NCBI GenBank assembly: GCA_020637295.1 | Contig: JACJWF010000005.1 | Location: forward strand, 1-64,000 | Length of the DNA: 64,000 nt | Source of the DNA: Acidimicrobiaceae bacterium | GTDB lineage: Bacteria > Actinomycetota > Acidimicrobiia > Acidimicrobiales > Ilumatobacteraceae | Reading direction: 5' to 3' | Shown: in pieces, positions 56,008 to 63,362 of the stretch | Position numbering within the stretch: position 1 is the stretch's first letter | Layout of the letters: each line of letters begins with the position of its first letter | Notes under the pieces: generated by a model | What the model was told of the DNA's origin: nothing | Database searches by the model: none | Seen by the model: only the letters and a program-made list of their open reading frames with translations | Position numbers and translations under genes: made by a program

Positions 56008-56853
56008 ATGACCTACGAACGACGAGTGGACCGGCACAACCCGAGCTGCCTGGTCTTCATGATCGACCAGTCCGCCTCCATGAGCGAGCACATTTCGGGT
56101 GAGATCCGGATCTCCCGCGCTGCCGCCGTCGCCGACCAGTTGAACGGGTTGATCTACGAGCTCATTCAGCGGTGCACCAAGTCGCTCTCGGAGCCACCGC
56201 GGCCCTACTTCGCCGTGTCCGTGATGGGCTACCGCACCGATCAGAACGGCAAATCCATCGTGGGTCCGTTACTGCAGGGCGCGCTCGCAGATCGTCCCTG
56301 GGTCTGGACGACGGAACTCGCTCAGCATCCTCTCCGGCTCGAGGAACGAGAGCACCAGTCCCCGGCAGGGCCGCAGCGGTTCACGATGCCGGTGTGGATC
56401 GATCCGCTGGCGTCCGGTGGCACCCCGTTGTGTGACGCCATGGATCAGGTCGGCCGGCTGGTGCGCAGCTGGGTGGACCAGTACCCCGAGTCGTTTCCAC
56501 CGATCGTCATCAACCTGTCCGACGGCGAGTCGACCGATGGCGACCCGCGCCCGTGGGCCGATCGTCTCCGCAGTCTCGCCACCAGCGATGGGAACACGCT
56601 CATGTTCAACCTGGACGTCTCGTCCGGCGACAAGCCGATGTTGTTCCCGAACGAGACCTCGCGGGCGATGGGCAAGTACGGTCGCACGCTGTTCGAGATG
56701 TCGAGTGAGCTCCCAGCCGTGATGCTGTCCGCCGCTGCTGCCCAAGGCTTCAACGTCCGCCCAGGTGCTCGGGGCTTCGGGATGAACGCGGACTTCCGGT
56801 CCGTGGTGACGTTCCTCAACGTCGGGACCAGCGTGGGGCATCTCCTGCGATGA
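56008..56853 (+). CDS. Von Willebrand A domain protein
   Basis: 281 residues, no signal peptide. The metal-site motif is complete: FMIDQSASMSEH (DxSxS at ~20-24), GGTPLCDAMD (Thr) and INLSDGEST (Asp). The domain probably binds a protein partner through Mg. It lies between kinase-like and PP2C genes and overlaps the latter by 4 nt. Similar VWA proteins are frequent in actinobacterial kinase/FHA loci. Confidence 0.88.
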   Translation: MTYERRVDRHNPSCLVFMIDQSASMSEHISGEIRISRAAAVADQLNGLIYELIQRCTKSLSEPPRPYFAVSVMGYRTDQNGKSIVGPLLQGALADRPWVWTTELAQHPLRLEEREHQSPAGPQRFTMPVWIDPLASGGTPLCDAMDQVGRLVRSWVDQYPESFPPIVINLSDGESTDGDPRPWADRLRSLATSDGNTLMFNLDVSSGDKPMLFPNETSRAMGKYGRTLFEMSSELPAVMLSAAAAQGFNVRPGARGFGMNADFRSVVTFLNVGTSVGHLLR

Positions 56854-57833
56854 GCCTCCCGAGGACGCTCGTGAGGTCGCTGGCGGACGTCCTGCCGGCG
56901 ATCGTGCTGACTGGGCTCGTCGCCGTCGCCATGAGCAGGGCTGTGCCGGAGTTGGATGGCCGGCTGGTCGTCATCGGCGCGGCCGGTCTGATCGGTATCG
57001 CGGCTGCGGAGGCCGTCGGCGCGACGCTCCGCCGGTTGATGCCCGAGCTACCGGTGCTGGAGCCGCCTGCTCGCGCAGCCATGCCGGCGGCCCCGAGTTT
57101 TGCTCCACCGGTGGAGTACACACCGGTGCGGACGAGTGGCTTCGAAGCTTTCACCCTGGCCAAGATCGGTTCGTCACCCGAGGAGAACGAGGACGCGTTC
57201 GCCATTGATGAGGTTCGTATGGTGATGGCGCTCTCCGACGGTGCATCCAGCTCGTTCGGCGCCTCTGTCTGGTCACGGCTGCTCGTCGACGGAATCACCA
57301 GTGCGAGCGGCGTGAGCCCGGCAGGTGTCGATGCCGTCGTCGCGGACGCAGCGTTGGCGTGGTCGGCCCACCACCAGTCGGTCGAGGTTGCCTGGTGGGC
57401 GCGGGAGGGCTTGGAGCGCGGCGCGTTCGCCACACTGCTCGCGATCGACCTGCGTGCCGGGCAGGATCGCGACTGGCGGGCCCTGGCTGTCGGTGACACC
57501 TGTGTCTTTCACCTGCGCCTCAATGGCAACGAGTGGTCGCTGCTGGCGTCGTTTCCCGTGTCGTCGTCGGCGGACTTCTCCAGCCATCCTCAGCTGGTGT
57601 CCAGCGTCGGCGGCTCGCCGCTGCCATTGGAGATTCGCGGCGTCGTGGAGGCGGGGGATGTGCTCATCGGCGCCACCGATGCGGTGGCGGAGTGGTTGCT
57701 GGGGTCGAGCGCCCGCTTCCGGCTGGCCGCGGAAGGCCCGTTGGACGTCATCAAGGAGTCGATCGTCGAGGCGCGCATGGACCGGACGATGGTGAACGAC
57801 GATGCGACGTTCGTGCGGTACCGGGCGAGTTGA
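56850..57833 (+). CDS. Membrane-anchored PP2C-like phosphatase
   Basis: 327 residues. Two membrane helices (~10-32, ~38-60) are followed by a PP2C-like domain (~93-327): PEENEDAFAI, MALSDGASSSFG (the DGxxG loop is DGASS), GAFATLL, LAVGDTCVFHL, IGATDAVAEWLL and NDDATFV. The acidic metal ligands appear present, but the loop after the first DG differs from the PP2C at 17718. It is likely to be a second, membrane-located phosphatase with other substrates. Confidence 0.85.
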   Translation: MSLPRTLVRSLADVLPAIVLTGLVAVAMSRAVPELDGRLVVIGAAGLIGIAAAEAVGATLRRLMPELPVLEPPARAAMPAAPSFAPPVEYTPVRTSGFEAFTLAKIGSSPEENEDAFAIDEVRMVMALSDGASSSFGASVWSRLLVDGITSASGVSPAGVDAVVADAALAWSAHHQSVEVAWWAREGLERGAFATLLAIDLRAGQDRDWRALAVGDTCVFHLRLNGNEWSLLASFPVSSSADFSSHPQLVSSVGGSPLPLEIRGVVEAGDVLIGATDAVAEWLLGSSARFRLAAEGPLDVIKESIVEARMDRTMVNDDATFVRYRAS

Positions 57834-57836
57834 TCA

Positions 57837-58150
57837 TGACGACGCCAACGTTCGCCGGTTACGACGAGATCAGCGTGCTCGGAGAGGGCGGGCTGGGGAA
57901 GGTGTTGGGTCGTGCATGGCCCCCTCTCCCTGCGCGATGGGTGCTCGCCGGCCTCAGTGCCGCTCCGTCTTCCCTCGCCGCAACGCCTAGGGAGACGAAC
58001 GCCAGCCACAGCCGAGAGCAACTCGTCGCCGTGGACCGCCGCCGTTGGAGGCGTGGTTGCTTGGATGCGACAATTTCCTCCGATCACTTGTCAAGCGGAT
58101 TGACCGTTCCGGAATTCCGCAGGCTGCATGGAAGGGAACTGGGGGTGTGA
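57837..58150 (+). pseudogene. Remnant of a Ser/Thr kinase gene (N-terminus only)
   Basis: ATG 57837 begins MTTPTFAGYDEISVLGEGG, then LGKV, matching the start of the kinases at 50931 and 58150 through the Gly loop. After ~24 codons the frame continues to TGA 58148-58150 with no kinase character (Arg/Ala-rich). No further kinase sequence is seen before the complete kinase at 58150. This looks like a duplication followed by deletion, or recombination between kinase copies. A 104-residue product is possible but would not be a kinase. Confidence 0.7.
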
Positions 58151-59655
58151 TGTTCGTCGGGTTCCACAACGTCAGGTTGGTCGGTGAGGGCGGCCTCGGA
58201 ACGGTGTATTCCGCGGACCGTGACTCCACAGGTGGAACTGTGGCCATCAAGCAACTGGTCGACATTCGGGCCGGCTCGCCGATGCATGATCGGGCGAGGC
58301 GAGAACTGGACGCGCTCTTGCGGCTGAAGGGTCATCCGTACGTCGTCAGCGTTGAAGAGATCATTGACGGACCCTCTGGGCCGTGCCTTGTGATGGAGTT
58401 CGCTCCCGGCGGTTCACTGGCGGAGAGACTGCAGCATGGAGGCTCACTGCCGACCCCTGAGCTTGTGCTCATCGGGCAACACGTCACTCAGGCACTGGCT
58501 GCGGCGCACGAAGTGGGAATTATTCACCGCGATGTGAAGCCCCATAACCTTCTCATCGGCACCTTCGGCCAAGTGAAGGTGTGTGATTTCGGGATCTCGG
58601 CCCTGCTGCGGGATGCAGTGAACAACGAACAGACCCGTGCCATCACGTTGTCGTACGCGAGTCCGGAGGAGATCGACGGATCGACGACGGTCGGCCCAGC
58701 TACCGATGTGTACTCGTTTGCCACGACCTTCCTTCATTTGGCCACGGGCCACCGGCTCACATTCCAAGACCGGGTTGAACCCCGAGCCATCGCTGCGATG
58801 GCCGCATCAGTCCGACCTTCATCGATGATGCCGGTTCTCGCAGCAATGGGTGAGTGTCTTTCTCCCGCCCCGGCAGACCGACCGACGATGGCCCACCTCA
58901 TTCAACTCTTTGAGGAAGCTTCCTTTCGGCTCGGCAGCTCGCGCCTCAAAGCTCTTGAGGTGCCTCGACCTCAGACGGAGATTTCGTCCGAGAACGAGGC
59001 CACAACAGTTTTGCGCCCAACACCTGCGGCCGGAGCGGACCCGCGCTCAAGAGCCGCGGAGCTGCCGCCGAGTGGGTGGTACGACGATCCGTTGCGTCGG
59101 CATCAGCGGCGCTATTGGAATGGTGAGGCATGGACTGAGCACGTGGCCAACAACGGTGTGTCTGGGGTCGATCCGATCCGGGAGGGTCATGCGGGGGCTG
59201 CGTCTCGGTCTCTGCCGCCGAGTGGGTGGTACGACGATCCGTTGCGTCGGCATCAGCGGCGCTATTGGAATGGTGAGGCATGGACTGAGCACGTGGCCAA
59301 CAACGGTGTGTCTGGGGTCGATCCGATCCGGGAGGGTCATGCGGGGGCTGCGTCTCGGTCTCTGCCGCCGAGTGGGTGGTACGACGATCCGTTGCGTCGG
59401 CATCAGCGGCGCTATTGGAATGGTGAGGCATGGACTGAGCACATAGCCAACAACGGTGTGACTTCCGTCGACCCAATCGCAACATCGACGCCCGCACGAG
59501 GTCGACCTCTACCTCGTGCGAGCTGGCACCGTGATCCCCTGAAGCGTCATCAGAAGCGCTATTGGGATGGAACGCGGTGGACGGCGTACGTCGTCGACAA
59601 GGGAGTTGTGGGATTTGACGAGACCGGACTCAACGATCACATCTTGCAGCCATGA
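58150..59655 (+). CDS. Ser/Thr protein kinase with four DUF2510 repeats
   Basis: 501 residues from ATG 58150 (GTG 58147 also possible; longer forms extend into the remnant). Kinase domain (~5-265): GEGGLGTVYSA, VAIKQL, HRDVKPHNLLI (~126), CDFGISALL and YASPEEI, all intact. A linker carries ENEATTVLRPT, a T-V-L-R motif as in the kinase at 50931. The tail has four DUF2510 segments: three almost identical ones (SGWYDDPLRRHQRRYWNG) from tandem 150-bp repeats, and a diverged fourth (SWHRDPLKRHQKRYWDG). No membrane helix is seen. Confidence 0.92.
   Translation: MFVGFHNVRLVGEGGLGTVYSADRDSTGGTVAIKQLVDIRAGSPMHDRARRELDALLRLKGHPYVVSVEEIIDGPSGPCLVMEFAPGGSLAERLQHGGSLPTPELVLIGQHVTQALAAAHEVGIIHRDVKPHNLLIGTFGQVKVCDFGISALLRDAVNNEQTRAITLSYASPEEIDGSTTVGPATDVYSFATTFLHLATGHRLTFQDRVEPRAIAAMAASVRPSSMMPVLAAMGECLSPAPADRPTMAHLIQLFEEASFRLGSSRLKALEVPRPQTEISSENEATTVLRPTPAAGADPRSRAAELPPSGWYDDPLRRHQRRYWNGEAWTEHVANNGVSGVDPIREGHAGAASRSLPPSGWYDDPLRRHQRRYWNGEAWTEHVANNGVSGVDPIREGHAGAASRSLPPSGWYDDPLRRHQRRYWNGEAWTEHIANNGVTSVDPIATSTPARGRPLPRASWHRDPLKRHQKRYWDGTRWTAYVVDKGVVGFDETGLNDHILQP
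59062..59460 (+). repeat. In-frame 150-bp tandem repeats (2.66 copies)
   Basis: Copies start at 59062, 59212 and 59362. Copies 1 and 2 appear identical; copy 3 matches for 99 nt with two mismatches near 59443-59445. Each encodes a 50-residue DUF2510 unit in the kinase tail. The identity implies recent slippage or unequal crossing-over, and the number of copies may vary between strains. Confidence 0.93.
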
Positions 59656-59753
59656 CTGGTGGTCACGGAGACCGGCCGATCGCAGGTGTGGTCCTACGGC
59701 GCCGCTGGATGGCGGTCGGTGTTCGGATGATGGGGCTCTGTCGGCACAGCGAT

Positions 59754-59772
59754 GCAGCGCCCGGCGCGCTGC
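59754..59772 (+). terminator. Small GC hairpin between kinase and lipoprotein genes
   Basis: GCAGCGC and GCGCTGC pair around CCGGC in the 160-bp gap after the cluster. No T-run follows. It may end cluster transcription or lie in the leader of the lipoprotein gene. Confidence 0.3.
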
Positions 59773-60646
59773 CTCGGGCGATCCGTGTACGGTCCCACGT
59801 GAGGAGGGTTTCCGCATGGGCGTCATGACGCGAGCACTCGTCGGTTTGGTGTTGGTGGGCGTTTGTGTCCCGGCGTGCTCGAGTGACCGCAGCGGCGTCA
59901 AGACACCGGTCGAGCGAACCACCGCAGCGACGATCGGCACGGAGGCAGTGCCGGCGTCATCGGCGACGCCGTCCACCACTGTTGCCACCGTGGTCAGCTC
60001 GACGCTGTCGCCATCCACCACCAGCGCGACCCTTCCTCCCCCCACCACTCCAGCGCCCAATCCCCTCGACCTCTCACAGCCGATCCTGCCGACGCAGTTC
60101 ACCCCCGAACCCGACCGCGGCTGCATCGCCGCCGTGTCGAGCGACCTCGGCGAACCCTGGATGGTGGAGTGCTACCAAGGGTGGGCGTCAGGCGGATCGC
60201 GGGCCTACTACGACGATTGCATGGATTGTGAAGCGCTCACGATGTTGGGCCTGCAGGGGGGCAGGTGGACCGAGATCGGCTCATGTCACGCATACGTGGT
60301 GGCCGGCTGCGGCCTGCCCGACGTGGTGCCGAGCGACGTACTCTGTGTGCTGTGGTGGCCCAACGCGGAGCTGGGGGAACTGTGGCGTACCGGGTGCGCG
60401 CCTCGACAGTCGGATATCACCAAGGTGCAGACAGAGTCGTGCGCCGACTACTACGAGGCGTACTTCGACGACGTGTGGGCCTCGTCGCTTACGTGCCTCA
60501 AGGGTGAGACAGTTCGGCAGGCTCAGGAGGCCCTCCGCAGAATTGGGTACGACATCGAGGCGGACGGCTACTTCGGCCGAAGGGTCTGCCGCGAGTTTGG
60601 TTGACATCGCTTATGTGGGGCGGTGCCCTGCGGAAGGATGGATGTC

Positions 60647-60931
60647 ATGCCGAAGAAGTTCCCTGCGGAGTTCAAGCGTGATGTGGTCAGGGTCGCTCGT
60701 CGGGGCGATCTGACAGTCGCCGAGGTGGCTGCTGATTTCGATGTCTCGGTGGAGTCGGTGCGCCGGTGGATGCGTCAGGCCGATGTCGATGACGGGATCA
60801 AGGATGGTTTGACGACGACTGAGCAGACTGAGGTTGTCCGGTTGCGGCGGGAGAACCGCCGGTTGGAGATGGAGAACGAGATCTTGCGTCGGGCGGCTGC
60901 CTACTTCGCCAAGGAGACCCTCCCAAAATGA
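60647..60931 (+). CDS. IS3-family OrfA (transposase DNA-binding subunit)
   Basis: 94 residues from ATG 60647 with GGAAGG upstream. The N-terminal helix-turn-helix (FKRDVVRVARRGDLTVAEVA, DVSVESVRRWMRQ) is followed by a Leu-rich dimerising helix (VVRLRRENRRLEMENEILRR). It ends in TGA 60929-60931, overlapping orfB by 4 nt. Confidence 0.93.
   Translation: MPKKFPAEFKRDVVRVARRGDLTVAEVAADFDVSVESVRRWMRQADVDDGIKDGLTTTEQTEVVRLRRENRRLEMENEILRRAAAYFAKETLPK
60922..60928 (+). promoter_or_regulatory. Slippery heptamer for -1 frameshift in IS
   Basis: C-CCA-AAA in the orfA frame is an X-XXY-YYZ heptamer. A -1 shift reads CCC-AAA-ATG and enters orfB. This is the known mechanism by which IS3 elements make the OrfAB transposase. 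Confidence 0.75.
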
Positions 60932-61797
60932 TGTACCCGCTGGTCTGTGATCTGGCCGCCGAGGGGATCCCGGTGCGGTTGACCTGCGGGGTGCTCGGCT
61001 TCTCGTCGCAGGCGTTCTACAAGTGGCGGGCCAACCCGGTCAGCGACCGCGACTGGGACGACGCACACGTGACGAACGCGTTGATCGATGCCCATGAGGA
61101 CGATCCCGAGTTCGGCTACCGGTTCCTGGCTGACGAACTCGAGCGGGCCGGTCACCGGGTCGGGGAACGGAGGGTGTGGCGGCTGTGTCGCCAGCAGCGC
61201 ATCTGGTCGACCACGACCCGCAAGGGACGTCACGGCAGCGGCAAGCGGCCGGGCCCGGCGGTGCATGACGATCTGGTGCAACGCAACTTCACTGCCGATC
61301 GCCCGAACGCGGTGTGGGTTACCGACATCACCGAGCACCCCACCAGCGAGGGCAAGCTCTACTGCTGTCTGATCAAGGATCTCTACTCGAACAGGATCGT
61401 CGGCTACTCGATCGACGCCAGGATGACCCGCCGGCTGGCCGTCAACGCGCTTCGTTCAGCGATCGCCCGCCGCCGGTTTGTCGACACCGTGATCGTCCAC
61501 TCCGACAGAGGGTCCCAATTCCGGTCTCGAGATTTCGTGGCCGTGTTGAAGACGGCAGGTCTGTCCGGGTCGATGGGCCGGGTCGCTGCCGCTGGTGACA
61601 ACGCGGCGATGGAATCGTTCAACTCGCTCCTGCAGAAGAACGTCCTCGACCGGCAACAATGGCGCACCCGCGACGATCTCCGCCACGCGATCGTCCACTG
61701 GGTCGAGCACACCTACAACCGGCGCCGCCGGCAACGCCGCCTCGGCCGACTCACACCCGTCGAGTTCGAGCTCGCCTTCACCACCGAGGCAGCATGA
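60928..61797 (+). CDS. IS3-family OrfB (DDE transposase)
   Basis: 289 residues if started at ATG 60928; normally made as an OrfAB fusion through the -1 shift. An HTH_21-like region comes first (DDPEFGYRFLADELERAGHRVG). The catalytic triad is visible: VWVTDITEH (Asp near 131), VHSDRGSQF (Asp near 192) and NAAMESFNSLL (Glu near 229), in rve-type integrase core spacing. The C-terminal YNRRRRQRRLGRLTPVEFE is typical of IS3. Confidence 0.95.
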   Translation: MMYPLVCDLAAEGIPVRLTCGVLGFSSQAFYKWRANPVSDRDWDDAHVTNALIDAHEDDPEFGYRFLADELERAGHRVGERRVWRLCRQQRIWSTTTRKGRHGSGKRPGPAVHDDLVQRNFTADRPNAVWVTDITEHPTSEGKLYCCLIKDLYSNRIVGYSIDARMTRRLAVNALRSAIARRRFVDTVIVHSDRGSQFRSRDFVAVLKTAGLSGSMGRVAAAGDNAAMESFNSLLQKNVLDRQQWRTRDDLRHAIVHWVEHTYNRRRRQRRLGRLTPVEFELAFTTEAA

Positions 61798-61995
61798 TCA
61801 ACAACACAACAACCGTCAACCAAACCCGCGGCAGACCCGAATGAGCGCGCGTGCAGTTGCCCACTTCCAACGCAAGAACGGAATGACGGTCTCGTCGGTG
61901 CTCGACCTGCCCACCCGTCAGGCGCTTGGCGTGGCCTGAGGAGGCCTGTGATGTTGGCCGGCAGTCCACAACACCACAGTGCGTAGCCTGGCCGG

Positions 61996-62748
61996 ATGAC
62001 CACCGGCCCGTTCACACCTGCCGAGCGCTACTGGTTCGACCTGCACGGCTTCGTGGTCCGCCGCGGTGCGCTGACCATCGACGAGGTGGCGGCGTTGAAC
62101 GACGGTGTCAGCCGGTTGAGCCTGCCGCCCACGCGGCCCACGGATATCGGGAGCCAGCGGTTCGCCGGGCATCTCGGCGCCCACCCGTCCTTCGCCGCGC
62201 TGCTGGACCACCCGGCCGTCATCGAGATCCTCGTGGAGTTGTGCGGGCCGACCGTGCGGCTCGATCATGCCTACGGCATCGTGATGAACGACGGCGACCA
62301 GGGTCTGGGGCTGCACGGCGGTGGCCACCTGTGGGACCCTGCGCAGTACTACACCGTGGATCGCACGGGCATACACACCGGGTTGGTGGCGGTGCAGTGG
62401 GCCATCAGTGGCAGCCGCCCGGGCGACGGCGGGTTCGCCTGCGTGCCGGGCAGCCACAAGGCCGCCTTCGCCCCACCGCCCGACCTCGGGCTGCAGCACC
62501 CGAGCGTGGTGGAAGTGCCCCTCGGTGTCGGCGACATGGTGATCTTCACCGAGGCGTTGATGCACGGCACCCTTCCCTGGCGCGGCACCAACCAGCGCCG
62601 CACCCTGCTGTACAAGTACTCGCCCGGGTCGTCGTCGTGGAGCGCCGACCACGAACCCCCAGCCGGTATGGCGATGGACTCGCTCAGCCCGCGCCAGCGC
62701 CTCCTGTTCCAGCGGCCCGCCGTGCACGGGCACCTGCCGGTGCGCTGA
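61996..62748 (+). CDS. Phytanoyl-CoA dioxygenase (PhyH) family protein
   Basis: 250 residues from ATG 61996. A TAGCCT box ends 6 nt before the ATG, so the transcript may be leaderless. Family landmarks are present: GLGLHGGGHLWDP, VQWAISGSRPGDGGFACVPGSHKA, GDMVIFTEALMHGTLPW and RRTLLYKYSPG. The distal metal His (MHGT) and the 2-oxoglutarate Arg are present, but the proximal HxD is not obvious: the site reads LHGGGH. It may be an oxygenase with altered metal ligands or a non-enzymatic relative. Substrate unknown. Confidence 0.85.
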   Translation: MTTGPFTPAERYWFDLHGFVVRRGALTIDEVAALNDGVSRLSLPPTRPTDIGSQRFAGHLGAHPSFAALLDHPAVIEILVELCGPTVRLDHAYGIVMNDGDQGLGLHGGGHLWDPAQYYTVDRTGIHTGLVAVQWAISGSRPGDGGFACVPGSHKAAFAPPPDLGLQHPSVVEVPLGVGDMVIFTEALMHGTLPWRGTNQRRTLLYKYSPGSSSWSADHEPPAGMAMDSLSPRQRLLFQRPAVHGHLPVR

Positions 62749-62822
62749 CGCTCCGGCCGCGGGCGGCGCAGCCCCCGACCGGAACGTGATGCTGCCGGCG
62801 CGTCACCCTGGCCTTCGCCGGG

Positions 62823-63281
62823 TCAGCGCGGCTGGGCGGCGGCCAGGAAGCCGATCAGCGCCTCCAGCCCGGCGAGCTGCTCGTCGGTGGCCAGCATGTT
62901 CTCGAACATGTTGCCGCCGAGCGTCATCAGCTTCCAGGTCTGACCACCGGCGTCGAAGCGGATCCGGTCGCCGCTGGTGGTGAGGAACGTCTTCACCTTC
63001 TCGGCCCGGCTGGCCGCGTCGTGGGCCCAACCCCACACCGACGCGTTGGTGATGTCCTGCGGGCCGTAGCTGATGGCCGGGCCGTCGAAGTCCACCTTGC
63101 GGTTCACCGGCTGGAGGATGATCCGCCGGTCCGTGGTGGCCACGAGGAAGAACTTGGCCGACATCATCTTCTGATGGTTGGCCATGATCACGCCGTACAG
63201 CACCTCGCCCGGCACCAGCAGCCGGTGCATCTCGGCCATCTTCTGTTGGTAGATCTCTCGTTGACGGTCCATGAATCCCAT
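62823..63281 (-). CDS. PH-like domain protein, unknown function
   Basis: 152 residues from ATG 63281. Residues ~20-120 alternate strands (VLYGVIMANHQ, FFLVATTDRRIILQPV, VKTFLTTSGDRIRF) and end with a helix, the pattern of bacterial PH-like (YokE-type) domains. No membrane helix or enzyme motif. It follows the SWIM gene on the same strand after an 81-nt gap with an inverted repeat. Confidence 0.72.
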   Translation of the reverse strand: MGFMDRQREIYQQKMAEMHRLLVPGEVLYGVIMANHQKMMSAKFFLVATTDRRIILQPVNRKVDFDGPAISYGPQDITNASVWGWAHDAASRAEKVKTFLTTSGDRIRFDAGGQTWKLMTLGGNMFENMLATDEQLAGLEALIGFLAAAQPR

Positions 63282-63315
63282 GCGGGAATTGCACCTCAGC
63301 CCGGCGGCGGCGGCA

Positions 63316-63333
63316 TGAGTAGTCGGCTACTCA
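63316..63333. promoter_or_regulatory. Short inverted repeat upstream of PH-like gene
   Basis: TGAGTAG and CTACTCA pair perfectly around TCGG in the gap between the SWIM and PH-like genes. It is either an operator or a weak terminator; there is no T-run on either strand. Confidence 0.4.
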
Positions 63334-63362
63334 ATCCTCGCTGGCCCGCGCCGAACGTTGCC

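Larger units (their letters stand above)
60582..61838 (+). mobile_element. IS3-family insertion sequence, 1257 bp
   Basis: The 24-bp terminal inverted repeats (60582-60605 and 61815-61838) differ at one position and begin GGGTCTGCCGCG. GAA flanks both ends (60579-60581 and 61839-61841) as a 3-bp target duplication. Two overlapping frames, orfA and orfB, are joined by a slippery heptamer, the IS3 layout. Intact ends and genes suggest a recent, possibly active copy. Confidence 0.95.
59816..61939 (+). pseudogene. Peptidoglycan-binding lipoprotein gene split by IS3-family insertion
   Basis: ATG 59816 has GGAGGG upstream. The product starts MTRALVGLVLVGVCVPAC after a few residues: a lipobox with Cys near 19, then a Thr/Ser/Pro-rich linker and a Cys-rich middle domain. 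Near the end, VRQAQEALRRIGYDIEADGYFGR is the first part of a peptidoglycan-binding type 1 domain. At 60582 an insertion sequence begins and the frame runs into it, stopping at 60602-60604. After the element and one copy of the GAA duplication (61839-61841) the frame resumes at 61842 with MSARAVAHFQRKNGM (its first codon ATG formed with A60581), which is the missing second half, to TGA 61937-61939. The restored protein would have 287 residues. The two halves show no other damage. Confidence 0.92.

Noticed and set aside
58045..58149. Upstream start for the kinase at 58150
   Set aside because: Residues before MFVGF lack kinase character and come from the degraded remnant region; homologous kinases begin at the same place as ATG 58150.
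59062..59460. CRISPR-like repeat array
   Set aside because: Units are 150 bp, contiguous, in frame and encode a protein domain; there are no spacers.
17718..59655. Canonical complete ESX locus
   Set aside because: No EccB, EccD, EccE or mycosin-like gene was recognised in the window.
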